From: Dyadobacter psychrotolerans
GTDB taxonomy: Bacteria; Bacteroidota; Bacteroidia; Cytophagales; Spirosomataceae
Length of the DNA: 64,000 nucleotides
Direction: 5' to 3'
Assembly (NCBI RefSeq): GCF_004349265.1
Contig: NZ_SMFL01000014.1
Span: forward strand, 124,001 to 188,000
Shown piece by piece: positions 45,667-54,868 of this stretch. Positions within the stretch are counted from its first letter, which is position 1; every line of letters starts with the position of its first letter. The translations under genes and the position numbers were made by a program. The notes beneath the pieces were generated by a model. It was given only the letters and a program-made list of their open reading frames with translations, had not been told where the DNA came from and searched no databases.

Positions 45667-48600
45667 ATGAACACGACAATCAATATTCTGCATCTTGAAG
45701 ACCTGCCCAGTGATGCGCTGTTTGTAGAAAAGACACTTAAAAAGTCCAACATTGCATTTCGCAAACTGATCGTCGACACCCGCGATAAGTTTATCACAGC
45801 ACTGACAGCATTTTCACCCGATATTATTCTTTCCGATCATTCACTGCCTTCCTTCAATTCGATTGAAGCGCTGAAACTCCTCAGAGAAGCCAATCTGAAC
45901 ATCCCTTTTATTATCGTAACGGCGGCGATGAGCGATGAAGCCGCTGTCGATCTGATCGTTAACGGCGCTGACGATTATATTATCAAGGACCGTCTGAGCC
46001 GGCTGCCGGTTGCCATTACCAATGCTATTGAAAAGTTTCGGCTAAAAAAAATCCATCAGACCTTTTTAGAAACCCTTATCAAAAGCGAAAAGCGGTACCG
46101 CGCCCTGATAGAACATAGTGCAGACGGAGTTGTCATATTGGATCAAAGCGGTAAACCTAAATACGTCTCAGCATCGGTAAAAAATGTTTTAGGATATGAG
46201 CCAAATGAAGTGCTTAATATGGACTTATTTACATTGATGCATCCTGATGAGATAGCCGACATGACCTTGATGCTAAAAAAAATACTAAACCATCCCGGTA
46301 AAACTATACCCGGTCACACGGGCAGAATGCTTCACAAGGATGGAAGCTGGAGATGGATCGAAGCAACCGTTACCAACCTGCTGGATGATCCGGACATAAA
46401 CGGAATCATCGATAACTTCAGAGATGTTACAGAGCGTGTGCAAGGCGAGCAGCTTTTAAGTGAAAGCGGTAAGTTTACAAACGCTATATTGTCTTCACTT
46501 GGCTCGCATATCTGTGTTATTGACAATACCGGCGTTATTGTAGCAGTCAACAAGGCATGGGCGGATTTTGGCAAAACCAATGGCGCAGTAAATCTTGCCA
46601 GGACCTCGCAGGGCACTAATTATTTTGAGATTTGCGAAAAAGCAATTCTAGCTGGTGATTTGATTGCCAAACAGGCATTAGATGGGGTTCTATCCGTTTT
46701 CAATAAGGACAAACCTGTATTTGAAATGGAATACCAGTGCGATTCGCCTGAGGAAAAAAGATGGTATGTTCTTCACGTAATGAAATTTGGTGAGGATCAG
46801 ACCAAAGTTGTACTTTCACATCAGAACATTACAGAACAAAAAATTGCTATTCAACGCTTGGCGCAGAGCGAGTTAAGTTTAAAACAGGCCCAGTCGATGG
46901 CCAAGATCGGAAGCTGGGAGATGGACCTGCAAAGCTTTGAATTGAGCTGGTCAGAGCAAGCATATCGTATTTTCGAGACCAATTATGAGCAGTTTACTCC
47001 GACACATCGGTCATTTTTGGCGTTTTGTCACCCCTATGACCGCGTAAAGGTTGACAGGGCACTGCGTGATTCAGTGAAAGACTCCTCGATTGATTACATT
47101 GAGCACCGCATCATAACCGCCAGCGGCACGCAAAAAACGGTAGAACAAAGATGGATCGTTTCAAAGGATGATAACGGATTACCTATCAGTTTGATGGGAA
47201 CCTGCCAGGATATTACAGAGAAAAAGGCACTGGAGCGGCTTTTGGACAAGGCCACTACCATGGCCCGGATCGGAAGTTACGAAGTCGATCTGGCAAATGA
47301 TCTTTTTTTCTGGTCGCCGATGACCAAACTGATCCATGAAGTAGACCATGATTTTATTCCTACGGCAAAAACTGCCCTGGATTTTTACAAGCCCGGCTTA
47401 AACCGCCAGAAGGTCCAGGAAGCCATTGATTTGGTTATGAAAAATCAGACGCCCTTTGATTTGGAACTTCAGATTGTGACAGCGAATGGGAATGATCGGT
47501 GGGTCAGAGTCATTGGTGAAGCAGAACTTGTCAATGAAAAGTGTATTTTGTATGGCAGTTTTCAGGACATCGATAAGATTAAAGAAACGGAATTAGAAGT
47601 ACTCAGGGCCTACGAAGAAAAAAATGTGATCCTTGAAAGTATCGGAGACGCCTTTTTTGCAGTAGACAAAGATTGGATAGTCAACTATTGGAACAAGGAA
47701 GCCAACAGGCTTTTACACCATACAAAAGAGGATGTTTTAAACAAAAATCTTTGGGAAGTTTTCCCCAAAAGCGTCGGGTCTGAATCCTATAAAAAATACA
47801 ATCTTGCCGTTCAAAGTAAGCAGATTGTTCATTTTGAGGACTATTACCCGCCGATGGATTCCTGGCTGGAAGTAAGCGCATATCCATCATCGAACGGTTT
47901 GTCTGTCTTTTTCAAAGACATCACCGCCAGAAAACTGGCTGATAAAAAACTAAATGATCTAAACGATAAACTGCGCGCACATACCAACGAGCTGGTTATT
48001 TCCAATAAGGGTCTTGAACAGTTCTCATACATGGTTTCACATAATCTGCGCGCACCGGTAGCTAATATTATAGGCCTGGGCGGACTTCTAAAAGATGAAA
48101 CCTACCCCTCTGATATCAGACAGGAGTTTTTGAATGGCATATTGGAAAACGTCCAGCGACTGGATGATGTGATCGTTGATTTAAATCTGATATTACAGGT
48201 TAAACGGCAAATCAGCGAAAAGAAAGAAACGGTTAATTTACAGATTTTGGTCGACACGATCCAGTCGAGTATAAAGAGTTTGATCGTAAAAGAGAAAGCC
48301 AGAATCACCACTGATTTTACCGCAGCAGATGAATTTGAGACGATGAAAACCTATCTGCACAGTATTTTTTATAATCTTATCCTCAATAGTATAAAATATC
48401 GTAAAGCTGATACTGCTCCCGTGATTGAGATCCGAAGCAGCCTCACAGCCGGCAAACTGATCATCAGTTTTAAAGACAACGGGCTGGGTATCGACTTGAA
48501 TAAAAAAGCCGATCAGATCTTTGGGCTTTACAAACGCTTTCATCATCACGTGGAAGGCAAGGGCATGGGGCTTTTTATGGTTAAGACCCAGGTCGAAATG

Positions 48601-48672
48601 CTGGGTGGCACCATTTCTGTGAACAGTGAAGTAAACCTGGGAACTACCTTTTTGATCGAATTTAATGTCTAA
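45667..48672 (+). CDS. Receiver / multi-PAS hybrid histidine kinase
   Basis: About 1,001 residues from the ATG at 45667; other in-frame ATGs at 45610 and further upstream overlap the response regulator. A receiver at the N-terminus (INILHLEDLPSDALFV, Asp in IILSDHSLP). Then several PAS/PAC domains: ALIEHSADGVVILDQSG, AILSSLGSHICVIDNTG, SMAKIGSWEMDLQSFELSW, TMARIGSYEVDLANDLFFW and LESIGDAFFAVDKDWIVNYW. Kinase with H-box FSYMVSHNLRAPVANIIG and an ATPase domain (NLILNSIKYRK, FKDNGLGIDLN, GKGMGLFMVKTQ). There are no membrane helices. Receiver-first kinases can be tuned by an upstream regulator, which fits the neighbouring array. Confidence 0.92.
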   Translation: MNTTINILHLEDLPSDALFVEKTLKKSNIAFRKLIVDTRDKFITALTAFSPDIILSDHSLPSFNSIEALKLLREANLNIPFIIVTAAMSDEAAVDLIVNGADDYIIKDRLSRLPVAITNAIEKFRLKKIHQTFLETLIKSEKRYRALIEHSADGVVILDQSGKPKYVSASVKNVLGYEPNEVLNMDLFTLMHPDEIADMTLMLKKILNHPGKTIPGHTGRMLHKDGSWRWIEATVTNLLDDPDINGIIDNFRDVTERVQGEQLLSESGKFTNAILSSLGSHICVIDNTGVIVAVNKAWADFGKTNGAVNLARTSQGTNYFEICEKAILAGDLIAKQALDGVLSVFNKDKPVFEMEYQCDSPEEKRWYVLHVMKFGEDQTKVVLSHQNITEQKIAIQRLAQSELSLKQAQSMAKIGSWEMDLQSFELSWSEQAYRIFETNYEQFTPTHRSFLAFCHPYDRVKVDRALRDSVKDSSIDYIEHRIITASGTQKTVEQRWIVSKDDNGLPISLMGTCQDITEKKALERLLDKATTMARIGSYEVDLANDLFFWSPMTKLIHEVDHDFIPTAKTALDFYKPGLNRQKVQEAIDLVMKNQTPFDLELQIVTANGNDRWVRVIGEAELVNEKCILYGSFQDIDKIKETELEVLRAYEEKNVILESIGDAFFAVDKDWIVNYWNKEANRLLHHTKEDVLNKNLWEVFPKSVGSESYKKYNLAVQSKQIVHFEDYYPPMDSWLEVSAYPSSNGLSVFFKDITARKLADKKLNDLNDKLRAHTNELVISNKGLEQFSYMVSHNLRAPVANIIGLGGLLKDETYPSDIRQEFLNGILENVQRLDDVIVDLNLILQVKRQISEKKETVNLQILVDTIQSSIKSLIVKEKARITTDFTAADEFETMKTYLHSIFYNLILNSIKYRKADTAPVIEIRSSLTAGKLIISFKDNGLGIDLNKKADQIFGLYKRFHHHVEGKGMGLFMVKTQVEMLGGTISVNSEVNLGTTFLIEFNV

Positions 48673-48695
48673 TATTTATCACAACCTCCGCAAAA

Positions 48696-49103
48696 ATGAG
48701 CATTCCACACCACTACATCGTCGTAGACGATGATTCTTTAAATAATCTGGTCTGCAAACACGTAATTCTCAGATTTGATAAAGAGGCACAGATCATGCTT
48801 TTTGCAGATTCTGAACTAGCACTAAAATTTCTCGCAGAACAATTTATCCATCAAACAGAAAATGGTGGTAGCATCCTGTTTTTAGATATCAACATGCCGA
48901 TCATCAATGGATGGGAATTTCTTAAAGCCTTTGAAGGATTAGAAGAGAAAATCCATAAACAGATCAGAATTTATCTTCTTTCTTCTTCGATTGATCCAAG
49001 TGATATTGAAAAAGCCCATGAAAATCCATTTGTAAAGGGCTATTACCCAAAACCGCTTAGCGTACAGACATTAGACGCGATCCGTAACGAAACAATGTCA
49101 TAA
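48696..49103 (+). CDS. Single-domain response regulator
   Basis: 135 residues. VVDDDSLNNLVCKHV with the acidic pocket, phospho-acceptor Asp in ILFLDINMPIINGWEF, and Lys in YYPKPLSV. There is no effector domain, so it acts through protein contacts or as a phosphate shuttle. It starts 24 nt after the multi-PAS kinase gene and belongs to the same array. Confidence 0.9.
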   Translation: MSIPHHYIVVDDDSLNNLVCKHVILRFDKEAQIMLFADSELALKFLAEQFIHQTENGGSILFLDINMPIINGWEFLKAFEGLEEKIHKQIRIYLLSSSIDPSDIEKAHENPFVKGYYPKPLSVQTLDAIRNETMS

Positions 49104-49395
49104 GCGTTGGAGCAAAGAAATTTCGGTTAAAACTTATGATGACAAAACATAAATCTCTCCGCTCATCGAATTCGCGCCGGATGCTTATTACATTCAAGCT
49201 TCTATGGGATAGCAAAAAGAATCCTTTTGTTAAAGTTTAAAAACAAATACTTCAAAATTTGCACTAAGGATTGTTTTCTACAATTTTACAATCCGATAGC
49301 AACATGGATGGATGTCTGTCCTTGCTGAATAAAAAACTACATTGTAAAAGACTCAGAGCACTGTTTAGGCCCTATCTACCGGCAGCAAATATTTT

Positions 49396-50634
49396 ATGAC
49401 CAGACGTGAACATATAGCAGGACTGATTGTCGCTGCATCAATACCGCTTTTTATTTTACCTGCAAGAATTTCCGAAGGACAATGGAATGACCCTGTCAAT
49501 CTGATTGGTTCAGAATTAGTCATTTTTCTGATGAGCCTGACGTGCTGGTACTGTCTTGTCTTTATTCAACATAAAGATAAGTTGCCGCTTTTTGCGAAAC
49601 TTTTATTCTCATTGGTATGCTGCTGTGCTCTTTCCAATGTGTTCTATTTTACCTTCAATCCGATCTTTAAAGATTTCCCTTTCCGGACAGCCCAGAATCC
49701 ATTGCTGATAAAAATCCTGATGCTATCCAGCAGAGGAATTCTGATGAGTGTCATTTTGATTCCCGCCGCTTACTATGTTAAAAAGGAGCAGGAAGCCCGT
49801 CTGGCCCGATTGGAAAATGAGCAGCTGATCATGGAAAGGATGCATTTTGAGAATCGGCTTCTGGAACAGGCAGTTGTAGAACGAACCAAAGCACTACAGG
49901 ATACGCTTGTGTTGCTGCAAAGCTCACAGAACGAACTGGAGCATCAATCCTACATTCAATCCCGATTGATTGCCTCCATTACACACGATATCAGAGGCCC
50001 TTTTAAATTTGTGGTCCAGGTCTCAGAAAAAGTAGCGCATCTGGCCGCCAACACACAAGCCATTGAATTACAAAGCTATACAGACGAGCTAAACAAATCA
50101 CTGGGCAACATGCTCACATTTGTTGACAATTTGCTCGAATTCACCAAGCTCCCTCTCAAACAAAAAATTTCGAAATCTGAAAATGTAAATCTTTTTGGTT
50201 TGGTCCGTGAAAAAGCTTCACTGTTTCATGGCACTTTTGCTGCAAACAAAAATGCGCTGATCATCGATGTAGACGAGAAGATCAGCGTGAAAACAAATTT
50301 TAATCTTCTAGGCATCATCCTGCACAATTTGATTGACAACGCCAATAAGCATACGATCGCAGGTAAAATTCAGATAACGCTAACTACAACTACGGATTCA
50401 TTTAATTTGAAAATAAGCAATTCAGGTAAACTAATCGCAGATAATATTATTGACTGGATAAATACCCGCCAGAATTGGGCCGATCCTGAAAGCATTGCTC
50501 ATACCAACCGCGTACGCGGGATTGGTCTTGTGCTGGTCAAAGAAATTGCCATGCTCTTAGAGATCGGTCTGTCGATGCGCAGCGAAAGCTCGGATACGCA
50601 TGTGCTGCTCAGCTTTCCTAAGGATGAAGTCTAA
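49396..50634 (+). CDS. Membrane sensor histidine kinase
   Basis: 412 residues. About four membrane helices (HIAGLIVAASIPLFILPA; LVIFLMSLTCWYCLVFI; LLFSLVCCCALSNVFYF; LMLSSRGILMSVILIPAAYY), then a long helix and the H-box ASITHDIRGPFKFVVQVS, ATPase with IILHNLIDNANKHT and RGIGLVLVKEI. The G1 box is poorly defined (KISNSGKLIAD). It ends the five-gene signalling array and is separated from the preceding regulator by about 290 nt, so it may have its own promoter. Confidence 0.88.
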   Translation: MTRREHIAGLIVAASIPLFILPARISEGQWNDPVNLIGSELVIFLMSLTCWYCLVFIQHKDKLPLFAKLLFSLVCCCALSNVFYFTFNPIFKDFPFRTAQNPLLIKILMLSSRGILMSVILIPAAYYVKKEQEARLARLENEQLIMERMHFENRLLEQAVVERTKALQDTLVLLQSSQNELEHQSYIQSRLIASITHDIRGPFKFVVQVSEKVAHLAANTQAIELQSYTDELNKSLGNMLTFVDNLLEFTKLPLKQKISKSENVNLFGLVREKASLFHGTFAANKNALIIDVDEKISVKTNFNLLGIILHNLIDNANKHTIAGKIQITLTTTTDSFNLKISNSGKLIADNIIDWINTRQNWADPESIAHTNRVRGIGLVLVKEIAMLLEIGLSMRSESSDTHVLLSFPKDEV

Positions 50635-50764
50635 GTAGTCAGCAATATTGTAAATGACTGCTAAGAATTCATTTAGCTAAATTTTGGACCAAGTCGTTGC
50701 ACTGCCGCTCGTCACCAGAATACAAAGGTCTTAATCGCGATAATATAACCTAGCAGACAGCAAC

Positions 50765-51346
50765 TCACAATGCGGTTGAACCCAATTCATCCTGCAAGGC
50801 TAACTTATACCCCTTTTGCCTCAAACTGAACAAAATTTCAGCTTTTGAAACCAGCTTACTTTGAAATGTCAGACAATAAGTGCTGCCCGGAATTTGAATC
50901 CTGCTTGTTTTGACACCCTTAATCAGCAGGATGTCTTCTTGCAAACGTACAGAATCATAGTCTCCCAATATTCTGATTTGAAGATTCCGGTGGGTTTTAA
51001 AAAACGCAAATTGCTGCTGGGCAATGCGCTGCTCTTCCGTTTTCAGCGGCTCGTAATAACCCATCAGCAGGCTTGCAACAGCAATTAAAAAACCAAATTG
51101 AAATGATCGTTTTTCAAGTCTGCTGTGAAAATAAGCCCGCCAAAAGTAATATCTGGCCAATCTGATGCTGATGTAAATAAATACCGATAGCTGTAGCAGT
51201 GTAAAAACTGTTTTGTGCGGCATCAACGGTGCAAAGGATGGAAACAATCCGGCCGTAGCAGCCAACAATGGTATCAGACAGCATCCCAGATGAAGAAACC
51301 AGATTAGCAAAGCAACGCATAAAGAAGAAATAGATTTGAGAATCAT
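50765..51346 (-). CDS. Small membrane protein with MerC-like helices and HMA-like tail
   Basis: 193 residues. Hydrophobic segments ISSLCVALLIWFLHLGCCLIPLLA and TVFTLLQLSVFIYISIRLARY; the HLGCC motif at the first helix resembles metal-binding MerC-type proteins. The C-terminal half (RNLQIRILGDYDSVRLQED ... SKAEILFSLRQKGYKLALQ) has the beta-alpha-beta-beta-alpha-beta shape of heavy-metal-associated domains but lacks the CxxC motif. Divergent from the lipoprotein over a palindromic site. A metal (possibly zinc) role is an inference from the neighbours and the His/Cys motif. Confidence 0.55.
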   Translation of the reverse strand: MILKSISSLCVALLIWFLHLGCCLIPLLAATAGLFPSFAPLMPHKTVFTLLQLSVFIYISIRLARYYFWRAYFHSRLEKRSFQFGFLIAVASLLMGYYEPLKTEEQRIAQQQFAFFKTHRNLQIRILGDYDSVRLQEDILLIKGVKTSRIQIPGSTYCLTFQSKLVSKAEILFSLRQKGYKLALQDELGSTAL

Positions 51347-51381
51347 GCCAACGGTATTTTAAAATTCACTCTTTTTTGTGA

Positions 51382-51404
51382 TATTTGCAACGTTGTTGCA
51401 AATA
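51382..51404. promoter_or_regulatory. Perfect inverted repeat between divergent genes, Fur/Zur-like
   Basis: Arms TATTTGCAAC and GTTGCAAATA are separated by 3 nt, 16 nt before the ATG at 51420 and 36 nt from the ATG of the opposite gene. The length and dyad suit a Fur-family dimer, and a TGCAAC-type half-site has been proposed for zinc regulators in Bacteroidota, as I recall. No regulator gene is in the window. Confidence 0.6.
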
Positions 51405-51419
51405 CATAAGTTCACAATC

Positions 51420-51824
51420 ATGAAAACAATTTTCTATCCGGTCATGTTAATTTTAGTCTTTTCACTGTCCGCATGCAGAGATGATCAGCAAAACACAGAA
51501 AAACTTGCAAAGGCCAATCAGGTTCACCTGCAGGCAATTGCGCTAGGTCAGGATTTAGAGAAAGAGCTAAGGCTCCTCAAAGAGAAAGAGGCAGATTCTG
51601 CAGCAATTCAAAAAATAGACAGTCTTACGGGTTTGATTGCATTGTGGCAGGATTCGATCCTGGAAGTTGGCGGCTTTGAGCACAATCACCCGCATGCAAA
51701 TGAGCATCAGCATAAACCAGCTCCAAAAATGACGGCTCAGTCAATGCTCGACTATCAGATCACAGCCAAAGAAGCCATTGAAGCAATCGGCAAGCAAATC
51801 GAAGATCTAAAAAGTAAAAACTGA
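51420..51824 (+). CDS. Lipoprotein with histidine-rich segment, 134 aa
   Basis: From the ATG at 51420 (an upstream in-frame start at 51378 would precede the signal). Lipobox FSLSAC. The mature part is a coiled-coil-like helix (EKLAKANQVHLQAIALGQDL), then a histidine cluster HNHPHANEHQH, typical of proteins that bind zinc or other metals, then a helical tail. The next gene starts 2 nt after its stop, so they form an operon. Regulated probably by the palindrome upstream. Confidence 0.7.
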   Translation: MKTIFYPVMLILVFSLSACRDDQQNTEKLAKANQVHLQAIALGQDLEKELRLLKEKEADSAAIQKIDSLTGLIALWQDSILEVGGFEHNHPHANEHQHKPAPKMTAQSMLDYQITAKEAIEAIGKQIEDLKSKN

Positions 51825-51826
51825 CT

Positions 51827-52267
51827 ATGAAAATAATGACAATTGCCAGCGTTTTGATCTGCTCACTGCTGGCCAAGGAAAAATTCACTCCCGTTGCAAT
51901 TGGCTGGAAAAGGTTGACCGACGTGAAATTCACGCGTAAATTCAACAAGCAGGCAGAAATGTATTTTCTGTACCCAACATTCGGGCCTTCTGTCGGGGCG
52001 CTGAATGGCAAAGAGATCCAGATTCGGGGCTACGTCATTCCGGTTGATGAGCAAAACAACGTTTATGTGATTTCATCGCAGCCGATGGCCATGTGTTTTT
52101 TTTGCGGCGCAGCCGGCCCTGAATCCATCATTGAGTTGCAGCTCAAAGATCAACGGCAAAAATTTAAGACCGATGCTATTAAAACGGTCAAAGGTAAATT
52201 AGTATTAAATCCGGGAAATATTGAGCATCTGAATTACATTCTTAAAAACGCGGAAGTTGTGGAATAA
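51827..52267 (+). CDS. Small protein with CFFC metal-site motif, 146 aa
   Basis: Starts ATG at 51827. A short hydrophobic start (MTIASVLICSLLA) suggests export or anchoring. The conserved-looking core is GKEIQIRGYVIPVDEQNNVY, PMAMCFFCGAAGPESIIEL and LNPGNIEHLNYIL. CFFC is a likely metal pair. It resembles short proteins annotated as unknown beside metal genes in Bacteroidota, possibly a DUF3299-type metallochaperone, but I could not confirm that. Operonic with the histidine-rich lipoprotein. Confidence 0.6.
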   Translation: MKIMTIASVLICSLLAKEKFTPVAIGWKRLTDVKFTRKFNKQAEMYFLYPTFGPSVGALNGKEIQIRGYVIPVDEQNNVYVISSQPMAMCFFCGAAGPESIIELQLKDQRQKFKTDAIKTVKGKLVLNPGNIEHLNYILKNAEVVE

Positions 52268-52396
52268 TCAGGTAAAGTATCACAGCCAAACAGTAATCTG
52301 ACCTACTGCACAACAGCAGAAATCTAACCTGAATTTGAGAAAGTCTTCTTTACGGAAGATTGCTAACCTTTCCTGCCGCTTCTGGCGTTTCTTAGA

Positions 52397-52404
52397 TAAC
52401 TTTG
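52397..52404 (+). promoter_or_regulatory. Candidate Bacteroidota -7 box
   Basis: TAACTTTG agrees with the Bacteroidota consensus TAnnTTTG and lies 52 nt before the start of the 7TM-DISM gene. I do not see a good -33 TTTG at the usual spacing, so support is weak. Confidence 0.3.
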
Positions 52405-52455
52405 TACTTTTAAAAGTTTCTTTCCGTTTGATAGTCTAACTCAACGCCATTAATC

Positions 52456-54222
52456 TTGAATAGAGCATTCATTTTGCTATTGCTTTTTATAATATCTGCA
52501 CCAGCCAGCACCCAACCAGTCATACAGCCGCTGGCAGGAAGTGAGCAAATCCGGTTTGAGAATTTTACAGTACTACCAGACAAGGGATATGATTTTAAAA
52601 GGATTCAGACTGACTCCGCGCTTAACTTTAAGCCGGATTCAGCGCTGTCATCTGGCTATGCTTACTGGCTCAAAATACAAGTCATCAACCCCTACCCAAC
52701 AGCCAAAGCATACACGATCCGTGTTTTTCCAGGTCTAAAAAATACATTTTATTTCTTTGACCCAACCGCTCAAAAGTGGTTAAGCCGGCAATCGGGACTT
52801 TTAAGCTATCAGCCATCACGGCTTCTGGGGATAGAACAAATTGAAATGCAGCCCAAAACAAATAATTTGTTGTATTTCAAAATTGATTTAACTTCTGCAA
52901 CAAAAACAAGTCAAAAATTAAAGCCAACGCTCTTATTTATACCTCAAACGATCGACCAGCGTCACGAGCAGCAAATTCAGACTGCGCTGATCACGGCCAT
53001 GATCGTACTACTGGTCTTCTTTGTAAACAATCTTTACGTATATCTAAGCTTTAAAGACGTTGCCATTTTATATTACTTAATCGGCCAACTTGGCGGAATG
53101 CTATATATAGCCTCTTACCGGTGGTATTTTCACATCTATTTTCCCAGTCCGGTTTTTAATTTCCGACTCGGTTCGGTGCTCGAATTTTATGATATAAATA
53201 AATTGTTAATGCACGTTGCGATCATTTTTACTTTTTTCGGTTTCGTACATTTCACACGTAGTTTTCTTAAAACTCCGGCAACGCTGCCAGGTTGCGACAA
53301 GGCCCTGCGATATAGTTTAAATTTTTACATCATTCTTAGCGTGATCGCTGCAATAGTTAATTTGGGTGGATGGAATTTCGAAGGCATTACCCTGATTTAT
53401 GATAACGCCTATTGTCTCTTTCTGATTTTGATCATCATCTTTACCTGCATTAAGGGGTTTCTTAGCAAGCTACCAGCTGCCGGGTCTTTTCTGATGGCCA
53501 ATCTGCTGACACTGCTGTTTATGCTGGGCATTCCGATTTATCACATGTTTATTTCTCTTAGCGGAGACGAAAAGTTTTGGCTGCCCGAGCTGGCAGCCAT
53601 TGCACAGGCACTGGCTTTTTCGATAGCACTTGTGGCCCGGACAAAAACCATTCAAAACCAACTTAAAGCCAGTGAGCTTAACAACAACAAACTGACCTTT
53701 GATCTGAGGGAAATAGCGTACCGAAATCAGCTCAATGAAATGGAAATACAAAAGGTACAAACTGAAATCGAATCCGAAAAAACGCAAAACGAATTATTGA
53801 AGCAGCGCATGCAGGTCAATCAAAGAGAACTCGCCTCCTCGACGCTTTACATGGTTCAAAAAAACGAATTGCTGACTCAGCTTAAAACGCAGGTTCAGGA
53901 CATGAACAGGGCTAACCGGGATGGTGTGCCCAAGGAATTAAAAAATATCGAGTCGCTTTTAACAGATAATCTACAGCTGGATAAGGACTGGCACAAATTT
54001 AAAATACATTTTGAGCAGGTACATCCTGATTTTTTTGAGAACTTAACTGCAAAGCATCCCACGCTTACTGCCAGAGAAACAAGGATATATGCCTATTTTT
54101 ATATCAAACTTTCTACCAAAGAAATAGCTGCGCTGCTCGGCATTGACCCTGCCAGTGTACGCCGGGCGAAGACAAGGCTTTACAAAAAAATGGCTATTTC
54201 CGATACCGATCAGGATGAATAA
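52456..54222 (+). CDS. 7TM-DISM sensor with LuxR-type DNA-binding end
   Basis: 588 residues starting at TTG 52456: there is no in-frame ATG between the upstream stop and the signal peptide, so TTG is the likely start. Signal peptide RAFILLLLFIISAPASTQ, a periplasmic 7TMR-DISMED2-like domain (about 25-180), then about seven helices (TALITAMIVLLVFFVNNLYV to ALAFSIALVART), a coiled-coil linker (LTFDLREIAYRNQLNEM through QKVQTEIESEKTQNELLKQR) and a C-terminal LuxR-like HTH (LTARETRIYAYFYIKLSTKE, IAALLGIDPASVRRAKTRL). It senses a carbohydrate-like or other ligand outside and acts as a membrane-bound regulator, by analogy with the family. Confidence 0.88.
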   Translation: MNRAFILLLLFIISAPASTQPVIQPLAGSEQIRFENFTVLPDKGYDFKRIQTDSALNFKPDSALSSGYAYWLKIQVINPYPTAKAYTIRVFPGLKNTFYFFDPTAQKWLSRQSGLLSYQPSRLLGIEQIEMQPKTNNLLYFKIDLTSATKTSQKLKPTLLFIPQTIDQRHEQQIQTALITAMIVLLVFFVNNLYVYLSFKDVAILYYLIGQLGGMLYIASYRWYFHIYFPSPVFNFRLGSVLEFYDINKLLMHVAIIFTFFGFVHFTRSFLKTPATLPGCDKALRYSLNFYIILSVIAAIVNLGGWNFEGITLIYDNAYCLFLILIIIFTCIKGFLSKLPAAGSFLMANLLTLLFMLGIPIYHMFISLSGDEKFWLPELAAIAQALAFSIALVARTKTIQNQLKASELNNNKLTFDLREIAYRNQLNEMEIQKVQTEIESEKTQNELLKQRMQVNQRELASSTLYMVQKNELLTQLKTQVQDMNRANRDGVPKELKNIESLLTDNLQLDKDWHKFKIHFEQVHPDFFENLTAKHPTLTARETRIYAYFYIKLSTKEIAALLGIDPASVRRAKTRLYKKMAISDTDQDE

Positions 54223-54251
54223 AAAATTGTAGAATAAAAGGCTGATACTTG

Positions 54252-54674
54252 TCAGATTTGCACCCCGCCAAACGCACACTCAATGTAATAAATCAGTTCG
54301 TCTAAGCCGCCTGCGTCGGTTGCGATCAACTCATTTTTGTCATTGAAGAATTCGACTTTGTATGAATCCGCTTCTGGCAGATAGTGAACAAACAGGGTTT
54401 TGGTGTTAAATTTCAGCAGCGGATCCGGCTGATTTTCGTCAGAAAGAAAATTTGACCGACTCAACTGATCTGCACGGGAAAGCTGACAGTAGATCACCTT
54501 CAGCAAGCCAATGCCCGGTGTTAAAAAAGAGATGAACCACAGATTTTTCTTATCAATGATCATTTTGGAGACGGGAAATGCCGCAGTGTAGGGAAGATTG
54601 CCATGTTTGATGATCCTCGAATGCGGCCAGCGGTCCAGCATTGCCGAAACAATTCTGTTTAGTGGATTCAACAT
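54252..54674 (-). CDS. Hypothetical protein, 140 aa
   Basis: Taking the Met at 54674, since the in-frame upstream extension (to 54704) is proline-rich and unlikely. A soluble protein with NRIVSAMLDRWPHSR, a hydrophobic stretch LWFISFLTPGIGLLKVIY and the end LIYYIECAFGGVQI. The end lies 29 nt after the 7TM-DISM gene, convergent with it. The family is not recognised. It appears intact. Confidence 0.55.
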   Translation of the reverse strand: MLNPLNRIVSAMLDRWPHSRIIKHGNLPYTAAFPVSKMIIDKKNLWFISFLTPGIGLLKVIYCQLSRADQLSRSNFLSDENQPDPLLKFNTKTLFVHYLPEADSYKVEFFNDKNELIATDAGGLDELIYYIECAFGGVQI

Positions 54675-54868
54675 GTTTGTTGGGGGAGTTAGGGAAAATA
54701 GCAACGCTTAATTGAAGAAAACTATTCAATAGTACTCACACCGCTAACCAAGTCTGGGTGACAAATATAGCGATAAAAATATTTCTATGCTAAATAGAAT
54801 ATTTTCTATTTTTTTGATCTGAGACTGATTTGCGCAGTGAAGCCTGACCGGCTGTGGTATTAAACCAA

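Noticed and set aside
54792-54811. AAATAGAA / TTCTATTT inverted repeat near apbE
   Set aside because: AT-rich short arms in a low-complexity stretch; could occur by chance and has no clear terminator or operator context.
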